Assembly: GCA_037132135.1 (NCBI GenBank)
Contig: JBAXPR010000003.1
Span: 1 to 64,000 of the forward strand
Reading direction: 5' to 3'
Length of the DNA stretch: 64,000 nucleotides
Source: BOG-933 sp037132135
GTDB taxonomy: Bacteria > Pseudomonadota > Alphaproteobacteria > Azospirillales > Azospirillaceae
Part shown: positions 26,246-34,691 of the stretch, one piece after another
Numbering within the stretch: position 1 is the first letter of the stretch
Layout: each line of letters opens with the position of its first letter
Notes under the pieces: model-generated
Told to the model about the DNA's origin: nothing
The model's database searches: none
What the model saw: only the letters and a program-made list of their open reading frames with translations
Translations under genes and position numbers: made by a program

Positions 26246-27415
26246 ATGCCCGTAACTCAATCGGTTGCCATGGGCGGGGACTGTCCGCGGGTCGCCGTGA
26301 TCGGTGGCGGCGTCATCGGCCTCGGCATCGGCTGGCGGCTCGCGCGGGCCGGCTGTCCGGTCACCGTGTTCGATCGCGACGAGGCGGGGCGCTCGGCGAG
26401 CTGGGCCGCCGGCGGCATGCTCGCGGCCGGGGTCGAAACCGAACCGGGCGAGGAGCTGCTGTGGCAGCTGGCCTCGCGCAGCCAGCATCTCTGGCCCGAT
26501 TTCCGCTATGCCCTTCAGGCGGAAAGCGGTCGCGACATCGGCTATCGCGACGACGGCACGATGGTGGTGGCGCTGACCCGCGACGATCTCGAGCAGTTGC
26601 GCTTCAATTTCGAGTTCCAGCGCAGTCTGGGCATCGAGCTGGAATGGCTCTCCAGCACCGAGGCGCGCCGTCGCGAGCCCTATCTCAGCACCGGCACCGC
26701 CGCCGCCTATTACTGCAAGAACGACCATCAGGTCGACAACCGCTGGGTGGTCGAGGCCCTGAAGCCGGCGCTGCTCAAGGCCGGCGGCGTGCTGCGCGAG
26801 CATGCCGAGGCCGCGGTCGAGATGGCCGGCGGCCGGGCGGTCGGGGTGCGGGTCGGCGATACCCTCCATGAGGCCGACGTGGTGGTGGTGGCGGCGGGCG
26901 CGTGGTCGCGCACCGTCGGCGGCCTGCCCGAGGCGGTGCGGCCGCCGGTGCGGCCGATCCGCGGCCAGTTGCTCTATCTGCGTCAAAATCCTGCCGAGCC
27001 GGTGGTGCGCCACGTCATCTGGGCGCCCAAGGCCTATCTGATCCCCCGGCGCGACGGCCGGTTGCTGATCGGGGCGACCACCGAGGAGCGGGGCTTTGAC
27101 ACCCGGCCCACCGCCGGCGGCGTCTTCAGTCTGCTGGAGGGGGCGTGGCGCGCCTTTCCCGGCGTCGAGGAACTGGTGTTGGAGGAGATCGTGGTCGGCT
27201 TCCGTCCGGGCAGCCGCGACGACGCGCCGATCCTGGGGCCGACCTCGGTCGAGGGGCTGGTGATGGCCACCGGCCACCACCGCAACGGTATCCTCTTGCT
27301 GCCGGTGACGGTCGAGGCGATCAGCCGCTATATCCTCAAGGGCAAGGTGATCCCCGAGATCGAGGCCTACCGCCCCGACCGCTTTGGCGCCAAGCCGGCG
27401 GGAGGCCGGCCGTGA
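26246..27415 (+). CDS. thiO: Glycine oxidase ThiO
   Basis: A 389-aa FAD-dependent oxidase of the DAO family. It has the dinucleotide-binding motif VAVIGGGVIGLGIGWRLA, a second signature RSASWAAGGMLAAG, and a C-terminal DDAPILGPTSVEGLVMATGH. It oxidises glycine to iminoglycine, the nitrogen donor for the thiazole ring. It is first in the operon behind the TPP riboswitch. The stop overlaps the GTG of thiS. Confidence 0.94.
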   Translation: MPVTQSVAMGGDCPRVAVIGGGVIGLGIGWRLARAGCPVTVFDRDEAGRSASWAAGGMLAAGVETEPGEELLWQLASRSQHLWPDFRYALQAESGRDIGYRDDGTMVVALTRDDLEQLRFNFEFQRSLGIELEWLSSTEARRREPYLSTGTAAAYYCKNDHQVDNRWVVEALKPALLKAGGVLREHAEAAVEMAGGRAVGVRVGDTLHEADVVVVAAGAWSRTVGGLPEAVRPPVRPIRGQLLYLRQNPAEPVVRHVIWAPKAYLIPRRDGRLLIGATTEERGFDTRPTAGGVFSLLEGAWRAFPGVEELVLEEIVVGFRPGSRDDAPILGPTSVEGLVMATGHHRNGILLLPVTVEAISRYILKGKVIPEIEAYRPDRFGAKPAGGRP

Positions 27416-27621
27416 CCGTCGCGATCCGCCTCAACGGCAAGGACGAGACGGTGGCGGCGGCGACGGTGGTCGAACTCCTGGGCAGCCTTGGCGTCGATCC
27501 CGGGCGGCGCGGCCTTGCCGTGGCCATCAATGGCGCGGTCGTGCCCCGGCGCGACTGGGCCGGGCGATCGCTGGCCGCCGCGGACGACGTCGAGATCGTG
27601 CGGCCGCTGCAGGGCGGCTGA
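27412..27621 (+). CDS. thiS: Sulfur carrier protein ThiS
   Basis: A 69-aa ubiquitin-fold protein that ends in the essential Gly-Gly (RPLQGG), where the thiocarboxylate is formed. VAINGAVVPRRDWAG is typical. It starts at GTG 27412, overlapping the thiO stop by 4 nt, with GGAGG 6 nt upstream. The sulfur-loading enzymes (ThiF, a cysteine desulfurase) are not in the window. Confidence 0.94.
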   Translation: MTVAIRLNGKDETVAAATVVELLGSLGVDPGRRGLAVAINGAVVPRRDWAGRSLAAADDVEIVRPLQGG

Positions 27622-27649
27622 ACCGGGCCGCCGTCCATCCGTTTTTTTT
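27613..27649 (+). terminator. Stem-loop and T8 run between thiS and thiG (possible attenuator)
   Basis: GGCGGC (27613-27618) pairs with GCCGCC (27627-27632), and eight Ts follow at 27642-27649 after a 9-nt gap. The gap is too long for a classical intrinsic terminator, so it may cause only partial termination or processing inside the operon. Confidence 0.3.
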
Positions 27650-27671
27650 CGAGAACATCGAGGGTGCATCC

Positions 27672-28442
27672 ATGACCGATCGTCTCGTCATCGCCGGCCG
27701 CCCGCTGCGCTCGCGGCTGCTGGTCGGCAGTTCCGGTTATCCCAACCAGCAGGTGATGCTGGACTCGATCGAGGCCAGCGGCGCCGAACTGGTCACGGTG
27801 GCGATCCGCCGCATCAGCCTGTCCGGCTATTCCGAGAGTCTGGTCGATGTGCTGGGCGACAAGTACCGGCTGCTGCCCAACACCGCCGGCTGCTCCACCG
27901 CCCGCGACGCCGTGCTGACCGCGCGGCTGGCCCGCGAGGCCCTGGAAACCACCTGGATCAAGCTGGAGGTGATCGGCGACCGCGAGACCCTCTACCCGGA
28001 CGTCGAGGAACTCCTGAAGGCGGCGGCGGATCTGGTGGCCGACGGCTTCACCGTGCTGCCCTACTGCAACGACGATCCCGTGACCTGCCGCAAACTCGCG
28101 GATCTCGGCTGCGCTGTCGTGATGCCGCTGGGCTCGCCGATCGGCACCGGCCAGGGCATCCGCAACCCGGCCGCGATCGAGCATATCTGCTCGCGCAGCC
28201 CGGTGCCGGTGATCCTTGATGCCGGGGTCGGCACCGCCTCCGACGCCGCGCTGGCCATGGAGCTGGGCTGCGCCGGGGTGCTGCTCAACACCGCGGTCGC
28301 CAAATCGCGTCATCCGGTGGCCATGGCGGCGGCGATGCGGGCCGCGGTGGAGGCCGGCTTCGGCGCGCGGCACGCCGGCCGCATCCCCAAGCGCGCCCAC
28401 GCCGATCCCTCCAGCCCGCAGATGGGACTGGTCGGATCCTGA
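27672..28442 (+). CDS. thiG: Thiazole synthase ThiG
   Basis: A 256-aa TIM-barrel enzyme that joins dehydroglycine, deoxyxylulose phosphate and ThiS-borne sulfur into the thiazole phosphate. Signatures are SRLLVGSSGYPNQQVM, TVLPYCNDDPVTCRKL and PVILDAGVGTASDAALAMEL. It lies 50 bp after thiS, with GAGGGTGC before ATG 27672. Confidence 0.96.
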   Translation: MTDRLVIAGRPLRSRLLVGSSGYPNQQVMLDSIEASGAELVTVAIRRISLSGYSESLVDVLGDKYRLLPNTAGCSTARDAVLTARLAREALETTWIKLEVIGDRETLYPDVEELLKAAADLVADGFTVLPYCNDDPVTCRKLADLGCAVVMPLGSPIGTGQGIRNPAAIEHICSRSPVPVILDAGVGTASDAALAMELGCAGVLLNTAVAKSRHPVAMAAAMRAAVEAGFGARHAGRIPKRAHADPSSPQMGLVGS

Positions 28443-28494
28443 GCCAAGGGTATCTTAGTAAAATTGTCGGACTTATGGTTCTGGAGTGACGGAC

Positions 28495-30321
28495 ATGCCT
28501 GAAGGAAGCGCGCTCAACCCCGGTTTCACGGTCACCACCGGGCCGTTGCCGTCATCGCGGAAGATTTATCTTCCTGGGACGCTGTTTCCCGGCTTGCGGG
28601 TGGCGATGCGCGAGGTGGATCTGGCGCCGTCCTCGGGCGAGCAGCCGGTGCGGATTTACGATGCCTCCGGCCCCTATACCGATCCCACGGCGCAGATCGA
28701 CATTCATGCCGGTTTGCCGGCGCTGCGCCGGGCCTGGATCGAGGCGCGCGGCGATGTCGAGGCCTATGACGGCCGGCCGATCCGGCCCGAGGATGATGGC
28801 GGCAAGGCCGGCGGCCCGGCCAATCTCGCCGAGTTCCCGCTTTCCAGCCGCCGCCTGCCGCTGCGCGCCAGACCCGGGCTGGCGGTGACCCAGATGGCCT
28901 ACGCCCGGCGCGGCATCGTCACTCCCGAGATGGAGTACATTGCGGTGCGCGAAAATCTCGGCCGCGATGCCTTGCGCGCTGCCGGGCAGGTCCGCGATGG
29001 CGAGAGCTTTGGTGCCGGCCTTCCCGATCATGTCACGGGCGAGTTCGTACGCGACGAGGTGGCGCGCGGGCGGGCGATCATTCCGGCCAACATCAATCAC
29101 CCGGAATCCGAGCCGATGATCATCGGCCGCAATTTTCTGGTCAAGATCAACGCCAACATCGGCAATTCCGCGGTCTCGTCCTCGATCGAGGAAGAGGTCG
29201 AAAAGATGGTCTGGGCGATCCGGTGGGGCAGTGACACCGTGATGGACCTCTCGACCGGCCGCAACATCCACACCACCCGCGAATGGATCATCCGTAACTC
29301 GCCGGTGCCGATCGGCACCGTGCCGATCTATCAGGCGCTGGAAAAGGTCGGCAAGCCCGAGGAATTGACCTGGGAGATTTATCGCGACACCCTGATCGAG
29401 CAGTGCGAGCAGGGGGTGGATTACTTCACCATCCACGCCGGTGTCCGCCTCGCCTATATTCCGCTGACCCTCAAGCGCACCACCGGCATCGTCTCGCGCG
29501 GCGGCGCGATCCTGGCCAAATGGTGCCTCGCCCACCACCAGGAGAATTTCCTCTATACCCACTTCGAGGAGATTTGCGAGATTCTGCGCGCCTACGACGT
29601 CGGCTTCTCGCTGGGCGACGGGTTGCGCCCGGGTTCGCTGGCCGATGCCAACGACGCCGCCCAGTTCGCCGAGTTGGACACGCTCGGCGAGTTGACCCGG
29701 ATCGCCTGGAAGCATGATTGTCAGGTCATGATCGAAGGCCCGGGCCATGTGCCGATGCACAAGATCCAGGAAAACATGACGAGGCAGCTGAAAATCTGCC
29801 ACGAGGCACCGTTCTATACGTTGGGGCCGCTGACTACCGATATCGCTCCCGGCTATGATCACATTACCAGCGCCATCGGCGCCGCCATGATCGGCTGGTT
29901 CGGTACCGCGATGCTGTGCTACGTCACGCCGAAAGAGCATCTCGGCCTGCCCGATCGCGAGGACGTGCGTCAGGGCGTCGTCGCCTACAAAATCGCCGCC
30001 CACGCCGCCGATCTGGCCAAGGGCCATCCCGCCGCGCGCCTCCGCGATGACGCTCTTTCGCGCGCCCGCTTCGAGTTCCGCTGGCGCGACCAGTTCAACC
30101 TCTCGCTCGACCCCGAAACCGCGATCCAGTTTCACGACCAGACCCTGCCCGCCGAGGGCGCCAAGGTCGCCCATTTCTGCTCGATGTGCGGCCCCAAATT
30201 CTGCTCGATGAGCCTCACGCAAGACGTCAAGGCCGCCGCCGAGGCCGGCATGGCCGGCATGAGCGAAACCTTCAAGCAGAAGGGTGGCGAGATTTACCTC
30301 AAGGCGGAGGCGGCGGACTGA
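28495..30321 (+). CDS. thiC: Phosphomethylpyrimidine synthase ThiC
   Basis: A 608-aa radical SAM enzyme that rearranges AIR to HMP-P for the thiamine pyrimidine. The C-terminal cluster motif C-x2-C-x4-C is in HFCSMCGPKFCSM. Other signatures are NINHPESEPMIIGR, IEGPGHVPMHKI and DGLRPGSLADAND. ATG 28495 is preferred because GGAG lies 8 nt upstream; a GTG at 28486 touches that site. It is the last gene of the operon, and a good terminator follows. Confidence 0.97.
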   Translation: MPEGSALNPGFTVTTGPLPSSRKIYLPGTLFPGLRVAMREVDLAPSSGEQPVRIYDASGPYTDPTAQIDIHAGLPALRRAWIEARGDVEAYDGRPIRPEDDGGKAGGPANLAEFPLSSRRLPLRARPGLAVTQMAYARRGIVTPEMEYIAVRENLGRDALRAAGQVRDGESFGAGLPDHVTGEFVRDEVARGRAIIPANINHPESEPMIIGRNFLVKINANIGNSAVSSSIEEEVEKMVWAIRWGSDTVMDLSTGRNIHTTREWIIRNSPVPIGTVPIYQALEKVGKPEELTWEIYRDTLIEQCEQGVDYFTIHAGVRLAYIPLTLKRTTGIVSRGGAILAKWCLAHHQENFLYTHFEEICEILRAYDVGFSLGDGLRPGSLADANDAAQFAELDTLGELTRIAWKHDCQVMIEGPGHVPMHKIQENMTRQLKICHEAPFYTLGPLTTDIAPGYDHITSAIGAAMIGWFGTAMLCYVTPKEHLGLPDREDVRQGVVAYKIAAHAADLAKGHPAARLRDDALSRARFEFRWRDQFNLSLDPETAIQFHDQTLPAEGAKVAHFCSMCGPKFCSMSLTQDVKAAAEAGMAGMSETFKQKGGEIYLKAEAAD

Positions 30322-30339
30322 AGGCCGTCCTTTGGCGGA

Positions 30340-30364
30340 GCCGGGGGCGTCGCTCCCGGCTTTT
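30340..30364 (+). terminator. Rho-independent terminator after thiC
   Basis: GCCGGG (30340-30345) pairs with CCCGGC (30355-30360), extended by an A-T pair, around a 9-nt loop, and TTTT follows at once. It lies 19 bp after the thiC stop and closes the thiamine operon. Confidence 0.75.
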
Positions 30365-30532
30365 GCGTCCCCGGCCGGGCAATCCCGCCGAGTCGGCCAA
30401 GGCGGCCCCGCGACGGGTTAAGCCGAATTGGCGATGGATTGACAGAGTGAGCATATGTTACGCTCATGGCCACATCACCGGACGTGACGGCTCGTCTCTT
30501 GGGCCGGATACCGGATCGGTCGGGGAGGGCGG

Positions 30533-30991
30533 ATGGTTGAACCGGGCGAGGCCGGGTACACCGGCGTGGCGGATACGGGGTTCCTGGCGGCCGCCGGGCT
30601 TGCGAAGACGCCGTCAGCCGCGGCCCGCAGTCAGGCCGAACTGGTGGCCATGGTGCATATCCGGGCCGCGGGCGGCCTCTGGCACCGCCAGGGCGGCGGG
30701 CGCTTGGCCATGGCCCACCGACTGGCGGCGTCGCTGCTGTTCTCTCTGATTGCGCCGTCGTCCCGGCACTGGCGGCTGTCGCCGCTGGTGCGTGATATCG
30801 TCGCTCTTGGCGCCGCGGAGGTGCCGGGCAGCGTCACCGAACTGGCCTCTCTGGTTTCGCCCCTGGCCGGCGAGCCCTATCTTTCGGTGGTGGCGGCCAC
30901 GGCCGGGGATATCGCCACCGCCGACCGGCGTTACCAGGAGGTGATCAGCCTTGCCTCGGCGATCGCCCGCGAGGTCGCGGCGCTGCCGTGA
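30533..30991 (+). CDS. Hypothetical protein
   Basis: I do not recognise this 152-aa protein. It is Ala/Leu-rich and helical, with a moderately hydrophobic HRLAASLLFSLIAP stretch and no clear signal peptide or membrane helix. A strong GGGGAGGG ribosome site precedes ATG 30533. It has its own upstream region after the thiC terminator and lies 140 bp before fabD, so it is probably a separate unit. Confidence 0.55.
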   Translation: MVEPGEAGYTGVADTGFLAAAGLAKTPSAAARSQAELVAMVHIRAAGGLWHRQGGGRLAMAHRLAASLLFSLIAPSSRHWRLSPLVRDIVALGAAEVPGSVTELASLVSPLAGEPYLSVVAATAGDIATADRRYQEVISLASAIAREVAALP

Positions 30992-31130
30992 TCCTTGGCG
31001 GCCTGCGGCTTGTGTGCCCTTGACTTGCTGCGGCAACGCGGTATGACTGATCGGCGTCTTTGCCGGTGCCGGCGGGCGCGCGGGCCAGTGGCGGCGGCCC
31101 TTGGGTGCGGCCAGAGAGCAGATGGACATC

Positions 31131-32078
31131 ATGACACGGGCGTTGGTGTTTCCGGGGCAGGGCAGCCAGGCGGTGGGCATGGGGCGCGAACTGGCCGAGG
31201 CGTTTACCGACGCCAGGCTGGTGTTTGACGAGGTCGACGACGCGCTCGGCCAGAAGCTGTCGAAACTGATGGCCGAAGGGCCGGAAGCTGATCTGGTTCT
31301 CACCGAAAACGCCCAGCCGGCCCTGATGGCGGTGTCGCTGGCGGTGGTCGCGGTGCTGCAGAAGCAGGGCGGGCTCGAGATCGCCAGGGTGGCGCGCTTC
31401 GTTGCCGGCCACTCGCTCGGAGAATATTCGGCGCTGTGCGCCGCCGGGACCTTCACCCTTGCCGACGCCGCGCGCCTGCTCAAGCTGCGCGGCCGGTCGA
31501 TGCAGAAGGCGGTGCCGGTCGGGCAGGGTGCGATGGCGGCGCTGATGGGAGCCGACCTCGAGGCCGCCCAGGCGATCGCCGCCGAGGCCGCGGCCGAGAC
31601 CGGCAAGGTCTGTGCCGCCGCCAATGACAACGCGCCGGGGCAGGTGGTGATCAGCGGCGACGCCGAGGCGGTCGATCGCGCCATCGCCATAGCCGCCGCC
31701 AAGGGGTTCAAGCGCGCGGTCAAGCTGCCGGTGAGCGCGCCCTTCCACTGTCCCTTGATGCAGCCGGCGGCCGACGCGATGGCCGAGGCGCTGGCCGGGG
31801 TGGCCATGAAGCCGCCGGTGGTGCCGGTGGTGGCCAACGTCATCGCCCGCGCGATCAGCGATCCCGACGAGATCCGCGCCCGGCTGGTCGAACAGGTGTG
31901 CGGCGTGGTGCGCTGGCGGGAAAGCATGCTTTATGTCAAGGCCGAGGGGGTGAATACCCTGGTCGAACTGGGCAGCGGCAAGGTTCTGACCGGCCTTGCC
32001 AAGCGCATCGACAAGGAACTGGTCGGGGTTTCGGTCCAGACTCCGGCCGACATCGAGTCTTTCCTGCGGACCTTGTGA
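31131..32078 (+). CDS. fabD: Malonyl-CoA:ACP transacylase FabD
   Basis: A 315-aa transacylase that loads malonate onto ACP. It starts RALVFPGQGSQAVGMG, and the catalytic serine is in VAGHSLGEYSALCAAG. The later histidine lies in PVSAPFHCPLMQPA. I use ATG 31131; an ATG three codons upstream (31122) is also possible. First gene of the fab operon. Confidence 0.96.
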   Translation: MTRALVFPGQGSQAVGMGRELAEAFTDARLVFDEVDDALGQKLSKLMAEGPEADLVLTENAQPALMAVSLAVVAVLQKQGGLEIARVARFVAGHSLGEYSALCAAGTFTLADAARLLKLRGRSMQKAVPVGQGAMAALMGADLEAAQAIAAEAAAETGKVCAAANDNAPGQVVISGDAEAVDRAIAIAAAKGFKRAVKLPVSAPFHCPLMQPAADAMAEALAGVAMKPPVVPVVANVIARAISDPDEIRARLVEQVCGVVRWRESMLYVKAEGVNTLVELGSGKVLTGLAKRIDKELVGVSVQTPADIESFLRTL

Positions 32079-32131
32079 TCCCTCCTGCCTTTTTGTCTTC
32101 TCCTTTCTCTTCGGACGGAATGATCGTGGCC

Positions 32132-32878
32132 ATGTTCGATCTCGGTGGAAAAACGGCACTGGTGACCGGAGCTTCGGGTGGAATCGGTGCCGCCATCGCG
32201 CGGGCGCTGTTTGCCCGGGGTGCGATGGTGGCGCTTTCGGGTACCCGCATCGAGGCGCTGGAAGCGCTGGCGGCGGAGTTGGGCGGTGGTGAGCGGGTGC
32301 TGATCGTGCCGGGCAATCTCGCTGATGCCGCCGCGACCGAAGCCCTCTTCAAGGCCGCCGAGGCGGCGCTGGGCGGCAAGGTCGACATCCTGGTCAACAA
32401 TGCCGGCCTGACCCGCGACGGTCTGGCCATGCGCATGAAGGACGAGGACTGGCAGGCGGTGCTCGATGTCAACCTCACCGCCGGCTTCCGGCTGGCGCGG
32501 GCAGCCTTGCGCGGCATGATGAAGCGGCGCTGGGGCCGGATCATCGGCATCACCTCGATCGTCGGGGTGACCGGCAATCCGGGGCAGGCCAATTACGCCG
32601 CCTCCAAGGCCGGCATGATCGGCATGTCGAAGGCGCTGGCGGCCGAAGTCGCCTCGCGCGGCATCACCGTGAACTGCGTTGCGCCCGGCTTCATCGCGAC
32701 GCCGATGACCGACGCGCTGGAGGCGGCGCAGAAGGACAAGCTGATCGGCGCGGTGCCGGCCGGTCGTCTCGGGGTGCCGGCCGATATCGCGGCGGGTGTG
32801 CTCTACCTCGCCAGCGAGGAGGCGGCCTACGTGACCGGTCAGACATTGCATATCAACGGTGGCATGGCCATGATCTGA
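32132..32878 (+). CDS. fabG: 3-oxoacyl-ACP reductase FabG
   Basis: A 248-aa SDR. The NADPH motif is LVTGASGGIGAAIA, the catalytic serine and YxxxK are in GITSIVGVTGNPGQANYAAS and the following K, and the C-terminus is GQTLHINGGMAMI. It reduces 3-ketoacyl-ACP. ATG 32132 gives MFDLGGKTALVTG, the usual alphaproteobacterial start; an in-frame ATG lies four codons earlier. A perfect hairpin follows the stop. Confidence 0.96.
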   Translation: MFDLGGKTALVTGASGGIGAAIARALFARGAMVALSGTRIEALEALAAELGGGERVLIVPGNLADAAATEALFKAAEAALGGKVDILVNNAGLTRDGLAMRMKDEDWQAVLDVNLTAGFRLARAALRGMMKRRWGRIIGITSIVGVTGNPGQANYAASKAGMIGMSKALAAEVASRGITVNCVAPGFIATPMTDALEAAQKDKLIGAVPAGRLGVPADIAAGVLYLASEEAAYVTGQTLHINGGMAMI

Positions 32879-32891
32879 CCCCGGTCGGCGT

Positions 32892-32908
32892 GGTGCGCGG
32901 AGCGCACC
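32892..32908 (+). terminator. Perfect stem-loop after fabG
   Basis: GGTGCGC (32892-32898) pairs exactly with GCGCACC (32902-32908) around GGA, 13 bp after the fabG stop. There is no T-run, so it is more likely an mRNA stabiliser or processing site than a full terminator. Confidence 0.45.
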
Positions 32909-33067
32909 CTCGGGGATGCTGGTCAATCGTGGCGATCTGTGGTAGGTGACGTGACTTTTTCGGGCGACCGGGCACGTCTAAAGCGGGATCGTGGCGGCGC
33001 CGGTCGTGCCGCTTCGTCGTCGGGAAACCGGCTCTTTGTCGATGGAACAGGAAAAAGGTAAAACAAC

Positions 33068-33310
33068 ATGAGCGGTGATATTGCCGAGCGCGTTAAGAAG
33101 ATCGTCGTCGAGCATCTCGGCGTCGAGGAGTCGAAGGTGGTGGAGAATGCCAGTTTCATCGACGATCTGGGCGCGGACAGCCTGGATACCGTCGAGCTGG
33201 TCATGGCTTTTGAAGAAGAGTTCGGCTGCGAGATTCCGGACGACGCCGCCGAAAAGATTCTGACGGTCAAGGACGCCATCACCTTCATCTCGGCGCACGC
33301 CCAGTCCTGA
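33068..33310 (+). CDS. acpP: Acyl carrier protein AcpP
   Basis: An 80-aa acidic helical carrier. The 4'-phosphopantetheine serine lies in DLGADSLDTVELVMAFEEEF. It shuttles acyl chains in fatty-acid synthesis. AAAAAGGTAAAAC lies before ATG 33068. Separate hairpins precede and follow the gene, consistent with the high ACP level cells need. Confidence 0.97.
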   Translation: MSGDIAERVKKIVVEHLGVEESKVVENASFIDDLGADSLDTVELVMAFEEEFGCEIPDDAAEKILTVKDAITFISAHAQS

Positions 33311-33331
33311 TCGGGATGGACGTTCGGGTAA

Positions 33332-33378
33332 CTGCGGTTCACGGGCCCCGGCACTAGCGTCGCCGGGCCCGGCCGCAG
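33332..33378 (+). terminator. Long GC-rich hairpin between acpP and fabF
   Basis: CTGCGG (33332-33337) pairs with CCGCAG (33373-33378), and inside it GGGCCCCGGC pairs with GCCGGGCCC with one bulged base. The structure is strong but lacks a T-run. It may act as an attenuator or as a barrier to exonucleases that protects acpP mRNA. Confidence 0.5.
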
Positions 33379-33411
33379 TGGGGATTCACGGGAAGAACAT
33401 CGGAAACTGCC

Positions 33412-34677
33412 ATGAGACGTGTCGTGGTAACCGGTCTCGGGATGGTGACGCCTCTCGGAGTCGGGCACAGGAACAACTGGTCGCGGCTGGTGAACTCCGA
33501 ATCGGGCATCAGCGGGATCACCCGCTTCGATGTCTCCGATCTGGCGGCAAAAATCGCAGGGCAGGTGCCTCGCGGTGAAACCGCCGCGGGTCTCTTCAAT
33601 GCCGACGACTATGTGCCGCCCAAGGACCAGCGCAAGATCGATGACTTTATCCTCTATGCGATGGGCGCGGCGGCTGAAGCGGTGGTCGACTCCGGCTGGA
33701 ATCCTCAGGACGAAGAGTCCCAGGAGCGCACCGGGGTGATGATCGGTTCGGGCATCGGCGGCCTTCCCGGCATCGCGGAGGGTGCGATCCTGCTCAAGGA
33801 GAAGGGGCCGCGGCGGGTCTCGCCGTTCTTCATCCCCTCCTGCCTGATCAACCTCGCATCCGGGCAGGTTTCGATCAAGTATGGCTTCAAGGGGCCGAAC
33901 CACGCGGTGGTCACCGCCTGCTCCTCGGGTGCCCACGCCATCGGCGACGCCGCTCGGTTGATTCAGTTCGACGATGCCGACGTGATGTTCGCGGGCGGTG
34001 CCGAAAGCGCGCTGTGCCGGCTCGGTCTGGCCGGTTTCGCGGCGGCCAAGGCGCTCTCGACCGGCTACAACGACACGCCCGAAAAGGCGTCGCGGCCCTA
34101 TGATCAGGGGCGGGACGGCTTTGTGATGGGCGAAGGTGCCGGGATCGTGGTGCTGGAAGAGTTGGAGCACGCCAAGAAGCGGGGCGCGCACATCTATGCC
34201 GAGATCGTCGGTTACGGCATGTCGGGCGACGCCTACCACATCACCTCACCGCCGGAAAACGGCAATGGCGGTTTCCGCTCGATGCGGATGGCGCTGAAGC
34301 GGGCCGGGCTGGATCCGTCGGAAATCGATTACATCAACGCTCACGGCACCTCGACGCCGGTCGGCGACGAGATCGAACTTGGCGCGGTCAAGCGGCTCTT
34401 CGGCCCGGCGATCGAAACCGTGTCGATGTCCTCGACCAAGTCGGCGATCGGCCATCTCCTGGGCGCCGCCGGGGCGGTGGAGGCGATCTACTCGATCAAG
34501 ACCATCACCGAGGGTCTGCTGCCGCCGACCCTCAATCTGGAAAACCCCTCGGAAAGCTGCAAAGGCGTGGATCTGGTACCGAAGGTGGCCAAGGAAAAGA
34601 AGGTGCGGGCGGCGCTTTCCAACTCCTTCGGCTTCGGCGGCACCAACGCCTCGGTGGTGTTCAAGGCCTTCTCCTAG
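33412..34677 (+). CDS. fabF: 3-oxoacyl-ACP synthase II FabF
   Basis: A 421-aa condensing enzyme. The Cys-His-His triad is in VVTACSSGAHAIG, INAHGTSTPVGD and KSAIGHLLGAAG. It starts RRVVVTGLGMVTPLG and ends SFGFGGTNASVVF. It elongates acyl-ACP with malonyl-ACP. It lies downstream of acpP and 14 bp before mltG. Confidence 0.97.
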   Translation: MRRVVVTGLGMVTPLGVGHRNNWSRLVNSESGISGITRFDVSDLAAKIAGQVPRGETAAGLFNADDYVPPKDQRKIDDFILYAMGAAAEAVVDSGWNPQDEESQERTGVMIGSGIGGLPGIAEGAILLKEKGPRRVSPFFIPSCLINLASGQVSIKYGFKGPNHAVVTACSSGAHAIGDAARLIQFDDADVMFAGGAESALCRLGLAGFAAAKALSTGYNDTPEKASRPYDQGRDGFVMGEGAGIVVLEELEHAKKRGAHIYAEIVGYGMSGDAYHITSPPENGNGGFRSMRMALKRAGLDPSEIDYINAHGTSTPVGDEIELGAVKRLFGPAIETVSMSSTKSAIGHLLGAAGAVEAIYSIKTITEGLLPPTLNLENPSESCKGVDLVPKVAKEKKVRAALSNSFGFGGTNASVVFKAFS

Positions 34678-34691
34678 GGCGGCCGGCTTAG

